64,000 bases of DNA. Source: Spirobacillus cienkowskii. GTDB lineage: Bacteria; Bdellovibrionota_B; Oligoflexia; Silvanigrellales; Silvanigrellaceae. A program made the position numbers and the translations under genes. Location: the NCBI RefSeq assembly GCF_037081835.1, contig NZ_CP146516.1:2371501-2435500 (forward strand), read 5' to 3'. The notes under the pieces are model-generated. The model had not been told where the DNA came from and ran no database searches. It worked only from the letters and a program-made list of their open reading frames with translations. Within the stretch, counting starts at the first letter, position 1, and every line of letters begins with the position of its first letter. This document shows, piece by piece, positions 9,425 to 17,900 of the stretch.

Positions 9425-10039
9425 GTGGTTCACGCACTGAGTTCTTCAACTGATGCACTCATTTCTTCGGCTGTTGCGCCAAGAGACTGCGCCCCAGAAG
9501 CTACTGCCTTTGCTTGTGATGAAATTTCTTTTGACTTAGTTGCAAAATTGATTGCGATTTTTGTGACTTCTTCTTCGAGTGCAACCTGAGGAGAAATATT
9601 GGTTGCAAATTTAACAACTTTAAATGGTTTATTGTTCATATCGAAAATTGGATTATATGTTGCTTGAATCCATACTGCTTTTCCCCCATTTCCAAAACGC
9701 TTGTAACGCCCAGCATCAAACTCACCGCGGCCAAGCCTTTGCCAAAATGCTTGATACTCTGGTGAGGCTACGTATGCAGGATCACAAAACATACGATGAT
9801 GTTTGCCTTTAATCTCATCAAGTGAGTAGCCAACCGTTTTCAAAAAGTTTTCGTTTGCTGTGAGAATAGTGCCTTCTAAATTAAATACAATTATAGCTTG
9901 TGATTTATCAATCGCGTTTACTAATCCCTGAAACTCCTCATGGTTAAGATCATTCATGAGCTCTGATTTTTGCATGGTATTTGGCACCGTAATGTATAGT
10001 TTAGCATCAATACTTATTTATCTGGCCGATCGCCTCAAT

Positions 10040-10066
10040 ACTTCGACCCATTTTAAAAAAGCTTTA
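10040..10066 (-). promoter_or_regulatory. Possible sigma-28 (flagellar/chemotaxis) promoter for mcp-cheR-cheD
   Basis: On the minus strand TAAAGCTT, 11 bases, GTCGAAGT resembles the sigma-28 consensus (TAAAGTTT-N11-GCCGATAA). The -35 matches 7 of 8 and the -10 only 4 of 8. It lies 50-80 bases upstream of the receptor start, where a class 3 motility promoter would be expected. The weak -10 keeps confidence low. Confidence 0.3.
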
Positions 10067-10194
10067 ACCGCCAATATTATAAACTATGACACTTAATTCC
10101 ATACAGCCAAGCCTTTAACAAAACTATCTTGTTCACTCGTCACAAGTCACAAATTATCTTTTTGAAATTTTTTTAAAATTTTTTAATTCTCATT

Positions 10195-11280
10195 TTAAAA
10201 AACATATAGAAAATCTTTCTTAAGAGAAACATGCACAATATCTCCAATTTTAAAACTTGTGCAAAAGTGTTGAACACTAAAAATTTCTGATATTTTTGGA
10301 TGACTCAAACGATATATCGAGAATTGTCCGTGAAAGCGAATTTCTTCTATTTTAAATGGAAGCGATTGGGTTCTTTCAGAATTTTCATCAATTTTATTGT
10401 TTGAAAAAATTAATGCATCAGATCGAAAATGTATCTTTATTTCTTTTTCATTTTTATTTACAATATTTTGATTAAAATTCACTTTTCCAAATTCTGTCAT
10501 ACACTTATTATTATCTATACAAACAGCATTCATTGAATTTACCTGAGAAAAAAACTGCAGCGCAAAAAGATTGTTAGGATTTAAATAAATATCTTGAGGA
10601 GTGCCAATTTGCACAATTTCACCATTGTTCATTAAAATAATTTTATCAGATAAATGAAGTGCTTCTTCTGGCTGATGCGTAACATAAATACTTGTTGTCT
10701 TTTGATTTTTAATAATATTTTTTAATTTAAGTGCAATTTCTCGTCTAAAAGAAAAATCCAATCCCGAAAAGGGTTCGTCTAACAGTAACAATTTAGGTTT
10801 TGGAGCAAGAGAGCGTGCAAAGGCAACTCTTTGTTGTTGTCCTCCCGAAAGCATATGAGGATAAAATTCGCTTTGCTCGTTAAGCTGCACAAGTTTTAAC
10901 AGTTCATTTAAGCGAGCGCTCACTTCAGTTTTATTTTTTTTACAAAGCCCATATTTAATATTTTCTGCCACATTTAAATGCGGAAATAATGCCAAATCTT
11001 GAAATACCAAGCCAATATTTCTTTGTTCAATGGGCAAATGAATTTTAGAACTCGAAATCACATTAGAACTTAAAGAAATTACGCCATCAGAAATTTTTTC
11101 TATTCCTGTAATTGCTTTTAAAAGGGTTGTTTTGCCGCATCCAGAAGGACCGACAAGACTGATAAATTCTCCATCAGAAATAGAAATTTGAAAATTTATA
11201 TTTTTTAAAAGTGTTTTCTTTCCCTTATTTAAATAAACATTATTGCAGCTAAAAAATATATTTGCTAAGTTAGAATTCAT
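10195..11280 (-). CDS. fbpC: Iron(III) ABC transporter ATP-binding protein
   Basis: This is the cytoplasmic ATPase of an Fbp/Fut-type ferric ion importer. Walker A GPSGCGKTT (about residue 44), Q-loop region VFQDLALFPHL, signature LSGGQQQRVAFARSL (about 143) and Walker B LLLLDEPFSGLD (about 164) are intact. It is followed by a C-terminal regulatory extension of about 120 residues with beta-strand character. The 361 residues fit the family. Its ATG overlaps the end of the permease gene by 11 bases, so the two are translationally coupled. It is the last gene of the fbpA-fbpB-fbpC operon. Confidence 0.88.
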   Translation of the reverse strand: MNSNLANIFFSCNNVYLNKGKKTLLKNINFQISISDGEFISLVGPSGCGKTTLLKAITGIEKISDGVISLSSNVISSSKIHLPIEQRNIGLVFQDLALFPHLNVAENIKYGLCKKNKTEVSARLNELLKLVQLNEQSEFYPHMLSGGQQQRVAFARSLAPKPKLLLLDEPFSGLDFSFRREIALKLKNIIKNQKTTSIYVTHQPEEALHLSDKIILMNNGEIVQIGTPQDIYLNPNNLFALQFFSQVNSMNAVCIDNNKCMTEFGKVNFNQNIVNKNEKEIKIHFRSDALIFSNNKIDENSERTQSLPFKIEEIRFHGQFSIYRLSHPKISEIFSVQHFCTSFKIGDIVHVSLKKDFLYVF

Positions 11281-12838
11281 TTTTTTTAAACCTTTGAAGA
11301 AAAATATAACCTATAATAGGAATTAAAGCTGTTACAATGATTAGAAGAATAGAAGGCGTTGCCTCTGTAAAACGCTCATCAGAGGCTAAATTATAGGCTT
11401 CAATTGCTAAGGTATCAAAATTAAATGGACGTAATATCATTGCTGCAGGCAATTCTTTTATAATATCTAAAAAAGTTATAAGAAATGACGCTAAAATACT
11501 TCTTTTTAATAACGGAAAATAAATGCATCTAAAAGTAGAAAATTCTTTTTGATTTAGAGTTTTAGACGCGTCATACAAATTATTATTAATAAGCCCTAAT
11601 TGTGACGACAAACAATTATGAGATATTGCACTAAACCTTGTTAAATAGGCAAGATTTAGTGCTAAATATGACCCTAATGTATAAATGTGTATGTCTTTTA
11701 AATTTAGTAAATTATGAAATATAAAATTTAATAATTTATCTAATTCTGCTAAATTAATTACTATTCCAATTGCTATTAAAGAGCCGGGCAGCGAATAACC
11801 AATTGCGTTTAATTTTCCAATGTTAAATAATTTATCTTTATGAGAATTTATTTTAATCAAATATGTTATAAAAATTGAAATCAATGTACACAAAAGAGCA
11901 GAACTAAAAGCAAGTAAAAAAGTTTGTGCGCTTATTTGCAAAAAATGTTTATTTAAATGCTTCCAACCTTCTTCATAAAATTTATAAACTGTATATAAAA
12001 ATGGGAGAATAAAAGAAACAAGAAAAATAGTAAAGCAATATAAAAACGCCAAAAAACCAGAAATTCGATTTAATTTATTTAACTTTACTTGATTATCTGT
12101 ATTATTTAACAGCGAAATCTTACTTTTTAATTTATTATCATAAAACAAAAAAAGTAACGATATACAAAAAAGAATCAATGATAAAAACGAAGCAGAGGCA
12201 GTATCACCTGTTGCAGACCATACTCTAAAAATACCGGTTGCAATAGTATCAATAGAAAAAAAATCTACAGTACCAAAATCAGCAAGAACTTCCATAAATA
12301 CTAGTATTATTCCAGAAAAAAATGAAGGAAGAATAATGGGAAGTTGAATTTTAAAAAAAACACTTAATTTTGTAGAACCCAAACTTTTAGCCGCATATTC
12401 TAAATTTTTTGGAATACTCATAAAAGCATTTTTACAAAATAAATACACATAAGGATACAGCGATAACGTAAAGATAACAGATGCCAAAAATGTTGAATTT
12501 AAAGATGGAAAATAACTTTTATTTTGATAAAATATATAAGCAAAAATATAAGATGGAATTGATAAAGGAATTAAAAATCCCCATTCAAAATAATTTCTGA
12601 ACGGAAACTGAAATCGCGCAATAAGGTAAGCAAGCGGTAAAGAAACAATACTCATTACTACTGCAACACCAATAAAAAGATACAACGTATTGCTTAAATA
12701 TTTAGGCAAAAGGTTTTCTGTAATATGTAAAATAGTATCTAACTTAAAACCTAAAGTAGAAAAAATCAAACTAATAAGTGGTAATTGAATGAGAATAATC
12801 AAAAATATAAAAAATATTTTAAGTAATTTTTTTTTCAA
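11270..12838 (-). CDS. fbpB: Iron(III) ABC transporter permease
   Basis: The 522 residues form a duplicated permease with about twelve hydrophobic segments. Each half has an EAA-type loop (EYAAKSLGSTKLSVFFKIQLP in the first, YDASKTLNQKEFSTFRCIYFPLL in the second), typical of FbpB/FutB proteins. The start is an unusual TTG at 12838, four bases after the fbpA stop, served by GGAGA lying inside the end of fbpA. No in-frame ATG lies close by. It would form the inner-membrane channel for the ATPase and the binding protein. Confidence 0.88.
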   Translation of the reverse strand: MKKKLLKIFFIFLIILIQLPLISLIFSTLGFKLDTILHITENLLPKYLSNTLYLFIGVAVVMSIVSLPLAYLIARFQFPFRNYFEWGFLIPLSIPSYIFAYIFYQNKSYFPSLNSTFLASVIFTLSLYPYVYLFCKNAFMSIPKNLEYAAKSLGSTKLSVFFKIQLPIILPSFFSGIILVFMEVLADFGTVDFFSIDTIATGIFRVWSATGDTASASFLSLILFCISLLFLFYDNKLKSKISLLNNTDNQVKLNKLNRISGFLAFLYCFTIFLVSFILPFLYTVYKFYEEGWKHLNKHFLQISAQTFLLAFSSALLCTLISIFITYLIKINSHKDKLFNIGKLNAIGYSLPGSLIAIGIVINLAELDKLLNFIFHNLLNLKDIHIYTLGSYLALNLAYLTRFSAISHNCLSSQLGLINNNLYDASKTLNQKEFSTFRCIYFPLLKRSILASFLITFLDIIKELPAAMILRPFNFDTLAIEAYNLASDERFTEATPSILLIIVTALIPIIGYIFLQRFKKNEF

Positions 12839-12841
12839 AAA

Positions 12842-13882
12842 TTATCTCCAACCATACTTATCTAATAACTTAAGCGCTTCAAGAGAATTAGAGCCAATTT
12901 GTTTTATACCATCTAAATCAAATTTTGCTTTTCCAAGTTCTTGTAAAGTTTTATTCCACTCAACATCAATGGTAACAGGATATTCGTAGTTTTCATTCAT
13001 AATCATTGTTTGTGATTCTTTGGTAAGAAGAAATTCTATAAATTTAATCGCTTTTTCTTTATTGGGAGCATATTTTGCCAACGCCGCGGTACTAATATTA
13101 ACATGCGCTCCTCTGTTTTTTTGATTTGGAAAAATAATTCCAATTTTATTTGCTGCAGAGCGAAATTTTGCCTCATTGGAATTGAGCATACGGGCATAAT
13201 AATAGGTATTAACAACTGCCATTTCTCCTACATTGTTTGCCAAAGCCAACAGTTGATCTGTATCTCCGCCTTCTGGTGTGCGGGCTAAATTACCAGACAC
13301 ATTTTTTAGCCATTCTGAGGTTGCCTTTTCTCCATTTGCATTTAAAAATCCTGCCACAAGCGATTGATTGTACACATTGTGCGAAGAACGAATGAGCAAT
13401 TTGTGTTTCCAATTGTTGTTTGCTAAATTTTCATAAGTATCAATCTCGTTACCTTTGAGCTTTTCTTTGTTGTAGGCAATCACGCGGCCACGCATACTCA
13501 CTGCAACCCAATTGTTTTTATCACTTCTTAAGCTTTCAGGAAGACGCTGCGCAATGGTAGCAGAACTGATAGGTTGAAAAAGATTGTCTTGTTCGGCTTT
13601 CCAAATACTCCCTGCATCAACTGTGAGCACCACATCGGCCGGGCTATGTTTGCCCTCACGCTTAAGCCTTTCAAAAATTTGCGCGGCTTCTTTGATAAAC
13701 AAAACATTAACTTTTACGTTTTCTTGTTTTTCAAAATTTTCATACAGTTTTTTATCAACCTCGTAATGCCTTGAAGTGTATATATTTATTTCTTCTTTTT
13801 GAACTATCTTATTGTTTGCAAATATTTGCAATGGAATATTGAACATAGAAATTAAAACTATTGTTTTTATAAATATTTTCAT
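12842..13882 (-). CDS. fbpA: Iron(III)-binding periplasmic protein
   Basis: A signal peptide (MKIFIKTIVLISMFNIPLQIFA) is followed by the FutA/FbpA fold: INIYTSRHYEVDKKLYENFEKQ, DVVLTVDAGSIW, and the iron-ligand tyrosines in VVNTYYYARMLNS. Length (346) is typical. It binds ferric ion in the periplasm and passes it to the permease. It is the first gene of the operon, with GGGAG six bases before the ATG and a Fur-box-like site about 70 bases upstream, so iron-dependent repression is likely. Confidence 0.9.
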   Translation of the reverse strand: MKIFIKTIVLISMFNIPLQIFANNKIVQKEEINIYTSRHYEVDKKLYENFEKQENVKVNVLFIKEAAQIFERLKREGKHSPADVVLTVDAGSIWKAEQDNLFQPISSATIAQRLPESLRSDKNNWVAVSMRGRVIAYNKEKLKGNEIDTYENLANNNWKHKLLIRSSHNVYNQSLVAGFLNANGEKATSEWLKNVSGNLARTPEGGDTDQLLALANNVGEMAVVNTYYYARMLNSNEAKFRSAANKIGIIFPNQKNRGAHVNISTAALAKYAPNKEKAIKFIEFLLTKESQTMIMNENYEYPVTIDVEWNKTLQELGKAKFDLDGIKQIGSNSLEALKLLDKYGWR

Positions 13883-13954
13883 TTTTGCTCCCTGTATTTT
13901 TAGACAAATTACCTAGACCCTCTCGATACCAACCAAAACACTATATAGTGAAAC

Positions 13955-13969
13955 TGAAAATCAATCTCA
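13955..13969. promoter_or_regulatory. Fur-box-like site upstream of fbpA
   Basis: TGAAAATCAATCTCA matches the 7-1-7 Fur motif TGATAAT-n-ATTATCA at 11 of 14 positions. It sits 73 bases upstream of the iron transporter start, so position and target both fit. Confidence 0.45.
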
Positions 13970-14063
13970 ATGAATGCGCTTAAATTTTTAGAGGTAGAGC
14001 GCGCAGCCAATTTGTTAACTAAAGAATATCAAAAAAAACCAAAAAAGCTTTGTGAGAGTTTGA

Positions 14064-14100
14064 GTTAAAAATGCTCATCCCTTAAAAAGAGGGGATAAGC
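14064..14100 (-). terminator. Probable terminator of the HipB-like gene
   Basis: On the minus strand GCTTATCCCC...GGGATGAGC forms a stem with one mismatch, followed by ATTTTTAAC. It lies 115 bases beyond the HipB-like stop. The T tract is short, so this is moderate evidence. Confidence 0.4.
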
Positions 14101-14213
14101 AAAAATGATATTTAATATATGGACTCATTGTGCAAAAGAAGTGGAAGTTAAAATAGAAAAATCTTCTGAAAAATTATAGTACGCGATGAAAATAAGATTT
14201 TGAGGAGAAAAAC

Positions 14214-14519
14214 TCATGTTCTCCCTCTTTTTCTTGTATCCTGCTTCATAAGCGCATCGAGAGATAACGCTGCCTCTGGGCTTTCGGGGGCAAATAACGC
14301 ATTAAAATCATTGGTAGCTTTTAGCACTATAGATAGTTTTAATAATGATTTTAGTGAAATTTCCCCAGTTTTTTCAAACTTTTTTAAAGCACCATAACTC
14401 ACACCCGATCTTTGCGCCAAAGATTGCTGACTTAAATTGAGATTGAGCCTTTTGGCACGGGCTTGTTCGGCTATTTTCTTTTGCATTTCTTGCGTGCTTA
14501 AAAAATTAATTGATATCAT
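14214..14519 (-). CDS. XRE-family regulator, HipB-like antitoxin without a hipA partner
   Basis: The 101 residues carry an XRE helix-turn-helix (LNLSQQSLAQRSGVSYGALKKFE, about 27-50). The opening MISINFLSTQEMQKKIAEQAR and the closing basic tail are familiar from the antitoxin encoded next to HipA kinases. HipA would lie downstream at lower coordinates, but that stretch (13,883-14,213) has no such gene, so the antitoxin appears to be orphaned. Its promoter carries an unusual array of 12-bp repeats, probably its own operators. That suggests it still binds DNA and represses itself. The family call is by resemblance only. Confidence 0.65.
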   Translation of the reverse strand: MISINFLSTQEMQKKIAEQARAKRLNLNLSQQSLAQRSGVSYGALKKFEKTGEISLKSLLKLSIVLKATNDFNALFAPESPEAALSLDALMKQDTRKRGRT

Positions 14520-14544
14520 AATATCCCTTATAACACAAAAACCC

Positions 14545-14585
14545 TTATAATAGCTATTATAATAGCTGTTATAATAGCTGTTATA
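14545..14585. promoter_or_regulatory. Tandem palindromic operator array before the HipB-like gene
   Basis: TTATAATAGCTA, TTATAATAGCTG and TTATAATAGCTG follow each other without a gap and end in a further TTATA. Each junction makes a palindrome: TATAATAGCTATTATA is perfect and the next two have one mismatch. It starts 26 bases upstream of the gene start and includes TATAAT hexamers, so it may combine promoter and cooperative operator sites. Confidence 0.6.
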
Positions 14586-15135
14586 TTAAAAAATCAAGTA
14601 TTTTATTATGGGTTTTTTATTCCTTAAAATTTTAAAGATTGATTAAAAAATTTTTAAATCTAAAGACCTTAAACACTTTGAAAAGTGAATTTTAAATTCT
14701 TTTATAATTGTTTCTAGCCTCGACCATTTTTGATCTGTTATTATTGTCCTTAACTTAACGCTTTCGTTAGTTGTGGTAATCCAACTTTTGCTGAAAATTT
14801 GTCAAAAATTAAGACTTCTTCAATACTTGATAACACTCAATCATTATTTTAATTGTTTTTTTATAATTAATATGTAGTGCAAAAAATTTATTTTTATGTT
14901 TAGGCATTAAATATATTTATTATCAAACAGTTATTTTTTTTGTATATAACAAATTTAATGGGAGTGATATAATATGCATCATTTATTTTTTAAAATTTAA
15001 ATTATATAAAAATTATATGATAAATTTATTTTAATTATTATAAAACTATTGATTTAATAAATATTAAGTTGTATTTGTTATTTTGCCTTTTTTTGGGGTT
15101 TATTAATAAAATTATAAGATTTTATAGGCTTAAAT
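14586..15135. other. Long AT-rich intergenic region
   Basis: About 550 bases without a recognisable gene, RNA or repeat. It is extremely AT-rich and may hold the promoter of the plus-strand gene at 15,136. Confidence 0.5.
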
Positions 15136-16059
15136 ATGGGATTTTCAATTTATAAAAAATCTAACTATGATTGTCAAAGAAAAATTTTTAAGTTTAATTA
15201 TAGATCAAAAAATATCAATGATAGAAGAGTTGAAGAGGATTTATTTGCTTTTAATATCTTAAATGATCCTAAGTATATTGAAAATATACTTGTTGTTTCA
15301 AGACTATTTTCTGGAGTTATAAGAGTTTCTTATGTTTTAAATTTAAATAAATTCTATACCGTTATAAATAAATTTATTGATTCAAAAATTGGTGATTACC
15401 CAGTTTTAGATAAAAAATTTCACTCGCATCTAGATTTAGCTGACTTTTTTATTAAAGAAACAAATCATATCTGCTTATTGTCGGTTTTTTGGGTATTTTT
15501 TGGTGGATTAAAAAATGAAAATTTGGGTATTTTAGAAAATTCTTACTTGATACAGCAGTTTATTTTACTTAATAAAATTTATAATAGCAAAGTTTTCTCT
15601 ACAAAAGAATATTATTCTGATGGGCATCTTAGAGTTCAGTCTCTTAAGAATTATGATGAATTTAATTTTGGTATGACAAATTCTATTAAATTAGATGATT
15701 TTAAAAATAATTTTTTACCTTTTTCTCGTTCCAATGATTATATAGAAATGAAAATGTCTAAATATATTTTAAAAGAAAATAATGGGAAATTTAAAAAAAG
15801 TTATAATGTTAATTATAATCGTTATATTAAGAAAAATATTCCATTAGCTTCTGGTATGTCTGGCATGATTAATTTAGCTTGTAAATCTCTTGTTTTTATG
15901 AATTCTGATTTTCGCAGCGATCAAACAGTCTATATGCTAGAGTCTTTATGTGCATTAATTGTTGCAACAAACATGCATTCTTACAGTGAAGTTTATGATT
16001 CTTTAAATTTATATTTAGCGGTTTGGAAGCCGAAGTATGGTAGAGTTTATAATTTTTAA
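15136..16059 (+). CDS. Unknown protein, 307 residues
   Basis: I do not recognise a family. The protein has no signal peptide and no clear membrane segment. The most motif-like part is C-terminal: IPLASGMSGMINLACKSLVF followed by MHSYSEVYDSLNLYL. I have a loose impression of Legionella-type effector C termini from this pattern, but this is unverified. It is strongly AT-biased even for this window and has long AT-rich flanks, which suggests acquired DNA. The start at 15,136 follows a weak site (TAGGCTTAAAT). It converges on hicB three bases away. Confidence 0.6.
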   Translation: MGFSIYKKSNYDCQRKIFKFNYRSKNINDRRVEEDLFAFNILNDPKYIENILVVSRLFSGVIRVSYVLNLNKFYTVINKFIDSKIGDYPVLDKKFHSHLDLADFFIKETNHICLLSVFWVFFGGLKNENLGILENSYLIQQFILLNKIYNSKVFSTKEYYSDGHLRVQSLKNYDEFNFGMTNSIKLDDFKNNFLPFSRSNDYIEMKMSKYILKENNGKFKKSYNVNYNRYIKKNIPLASGMSGMINLACKSLVFMNSDFRSDQTVYMLESLCALIVATNMHSYSEVYDSLNLYLAVWKPKYGRVYNF

Positions 16060-16062
16060 TTT

Positions 16063-16353
16063 TTAATTTTTAATTTTTCCTCTCTGTTGTTTTAACAAAA
16101 AAGAGTGCAATGATTTAGTGTCAGAGCAGATTACGTCAAATTTTTCACTGTCCAAAGGTATTATTGTAATATTATTTTTATTTATTTTACCCTCAGTATG
16201 CACTTCTAACATCAAACCAATGGCATCTTGTACCATATAGTATGCTTCTTCTTCGGTATCACCATCAGTTACAACTAATAACGAAGGAACTTCTGCAACA
16301 AAATATGTTATATCGTTATCAATTACTTTTTTTATAAACCCTTCTACCCTCAT
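16063..16353 (-). CDS. HicB-like antitoxin, no hicA visible
   Basis: The N-terminal domain reads VEGFIKKVIDNDITYFVAEVPSLLVVTDGDTEEEA... with the degenerate RNase-H-like fold of HicB (YFVAEVP...T.GDT.EEA). Start ATG 16353 (MRVEGF) is preferred over 16365 because GGAG lies 7 bases upstream of it. No HicA toxin (a small dsRNA-binding-like protein) is next to it on either side. It may be an orphan, or a stand-alone HicB-family protein of other function. Confidence 0.7.
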   Translation of the reverse strand: MRVEGFIKKVIDNDITYFVAEVPSLLVVTDGDTEEEAYYMVQDAIGLMLEVHTEGKINKNNITIIPLDSEKFDVICSDTKSLHSFLLKQQRGKIKN

Positions 16354-16420
16354 TGATTTCTCCATATTTAACAGTTACTTTTTTATAATTTAAAGAAACT
16401 TTAATAAAACAACTCAAACC

Positions 16421-17308
16421 TTATTGTTTAAGATTTTCAAAAACATCATCAAAATTTTTTATACAAACCGCACCCTTTTGTTTAAATTTCAAAGGCCAAG
16501 TTAATTTAGGATTTTCAAAGTTATTTTGTAAAATAAATAATTTTCTTTTTTGTTTTAAAGCAGCTTCGGCTTGAACCAGAGTGCCCGATGTTTCACCTGC
16601 TTCAACAATAATAGTTGCTTTAGTTAACACAGACATAGTTTTATTTCGTTCTAAAAAATAAAATCTTTTTGTTTTTAAATTTTGTTTTTCATACTTTATA
16701 AAAGGTACCTGACTAATAATAAGGTGCTCTTGTGCTATTTTTTGTTGAAGATCTTTGTTTTCTTTTGGATAAAAAACAGATAAAGGAGTGCCAATAACCC
16801 CAATTGTTTTGCCATTAAATTTTATTGCCGTTTGATGCGCAACTGTATCAATGCCAGCAGCAAGGCCAGACACAATTGTAAAACCTTTCTCTACCAAGCC
16901 TTGCGTGAGTTTTTGCGTTCTTCTAACCCCTGCTTCACTTGGCTGGCGAGTACCAATAATTGCCACACATGGTGTACAAACAAGATCCCAAAATCCCTGA
17001 TAGTAAATAATTTCTAAAGGACTTTGTGCGTCTAAGAATGAAGTTTGATAATTTTGGCTACCACGCATTGTCACACCAAAATGATTAATATTCGCGCTCG
17101 TCACTCTTTTCATAACTTCACTGTAATATTTTTCAGCTATTTCTGCTGCTATAAAATTTGAAGGATGTTTGCATCCGTTCTCAAACATTTTTGCGAGTTT
17201 TGCATAACCAATAAAGTCGCCTTGATCCCATAAAGCTTCGTAACTTCCAACCTCAAGACTGAGATTGGAATTACATTTATGCAACTCTGTTAAAATACTA
17301 TTCTCCAT
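16421..17308 (-). CDS. dprA: DNA-processing protein DprA (Smf family)
   Basis: DprA binds incoming single-stranded DNA and loads RecA during natural transformation. The Rossmann-like DprA core is clear: AIIGTRQPSEAGVRRTQ, IVSGLAAGIDTVAHQ, GVIGTPLSVFYPKEN, and ATIIVEAGETSGTLVQAEAA. The N-terminal about 100 residues are a family-atypical helical part, and there is no C-terminal winged-helix domain. At 295 residues it lies in the shorter half of the family. It stands alone next to accessory genes; some mobile-island DprA relatives serve defence rather than uptake. Confidence 0.82.
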   Translation of the reverse strand: MENSILTELHKCNSNLSLEVGSYEALWDQGDFIGYAKLAKMFENGCKHPSNFIAAEIAEKYYSEVMKRVTSANINHFGVTMRGSQNYQTSFLDAQSPLEIIYYQGFWDLVCTPCVAIIGTRQPSEAGVRRTQKLTQGLVEKGFTIVSGLAAGIDTVAHQTAIKFNGKTIGVIGTPLSVFYPKENKDLQQKIAQEHLIISQVPFIKYEKQNLKTKRFYFLERNKTMSVLTKATIIVEAGETSGTLVQAEAALKQKRKLFILQNNFENPKLTWPLKFKQKGAVCIKNFDDVFENLKQ

Positions 17309-17782
17309 TTTTAACCGCTTTACTGTTTAATTTAGAAAAATTATTTTTAGATTTATTATCTGTATAAGCAATATACCTTCTTTCTTGTTATACAATAAAA
17401 TAATACATTAATATTACATTACAGTCTATATTTACATTAAAAAATCCTAATTCAATCAAACATAATTAAACAAATAAAATAACTAGTAAATTATAAAAAC
17501 CAAAAAATAATTTTAATTTTACCATAAAAATTAAGTTTAATATTTTGATATCATAATTGTTGCGCTATTTACAAAATTTGTACAAAAACAATAATAAAAA
17601 AAGAAAAATTCTTGTTACAATAATTAGTTACTTATTGAGTAATGAAAACCATATTTAAAGTTCACCATTAATTAGAAATTGATTACAAAAAAATACTTTC
17701 TTAAAAAAACTCAATATCTAAAAAAATCAACAACTCATTTTTCTGTTCTCACACAATTGACCGAAAAACACATTCTCACTAG
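17309..17782. other. AT-rich intergenic region before the first rpn gene
   Basis: No gene seen. From about 17,745 it becomes similar to the leader of the second rpn gene (19,570 onward), with the shared string ACACAATTGACCG. Confidence 0.5.
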
Positions 17783-17825
17783 GGTGGCGAGCTTCAAGTG
17801 TGAATTGCACATGAAGCTCGCCACC
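17783..17825 (+). promoter_or_regulatory. Leader hairpin 1 upstream of rpn
   Basis: GGTGGCGAGCTTCA and TGAAGCTCGCCACC are perfect 14-base complements around a 15-base loop that itself can pair (TGTG/CACA). It ends 75 bases before the rpn start. A related hairpin precedes the next two rpn-family genes. Confidence 0.7.
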
Positions 17826-17900
17826 AGTTGTATTTGCATTTTGCAAACTGCAATTGCACGGCGAAATTAAAAATAACGTGTTTATTGTTGAAGGATTTTT

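Larger units (their letters stand above)
7452..9433 (+). mobile_element. IS200/IS605-family element (tnpA and tnpB divergent) inside the mcp gene
   Basis: Boundaries were set by restoring the receptor frame: flank GGGAG (7447-7451) to the left and GCACTGAG (from 9434) to the right. They could shift by a base or two. No target duplication is seen, as expected for single-strand HUH transposition. The element is about 1.98 kb with divergent tnpA and tnpB and hairpins near both ends. Confidence 0.8.
6845..9987 (-). pseudogene. Soluble PAS-domain methyl-accepting chemotaxis protein, split by an IS605-type element
   Basis: The N-terminal part (9434-9987) holds one PAS domain (IVFNLEGTILTANENFL... 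to FKVVKFATNIS). It then enters the signalling coiled coil and stops inside the element after EEMSASVEELSA. The C-terminal part (6845-7451) continues the same coil: [21 protein letters not shown], then the hairpin tip [19 protein letters not shown], ending LAVQKFAN. Joining 9434 to 7451 gives [13 protein letters not shown] in frame, so little or nothing was lost. There are no membrane segments, so this was a cytoplasmic receptor of about 387 residues. It is the first gene of the mcp-cheR-cheD operon, ending 10 bases before cheR. The start is uncertain: GTG 9987, or ATG 9975 or 9957. Confidence 0.88.

Noticed and set aside
14105-14179. 25-codon plus-strand frame MIFNIWTHCAKEVEVKIEKS...
   Set aside because: No ribosome-binding site, no known toxin or leader peptide pattern, and it lies in the tail region of the HipB-like transcript.
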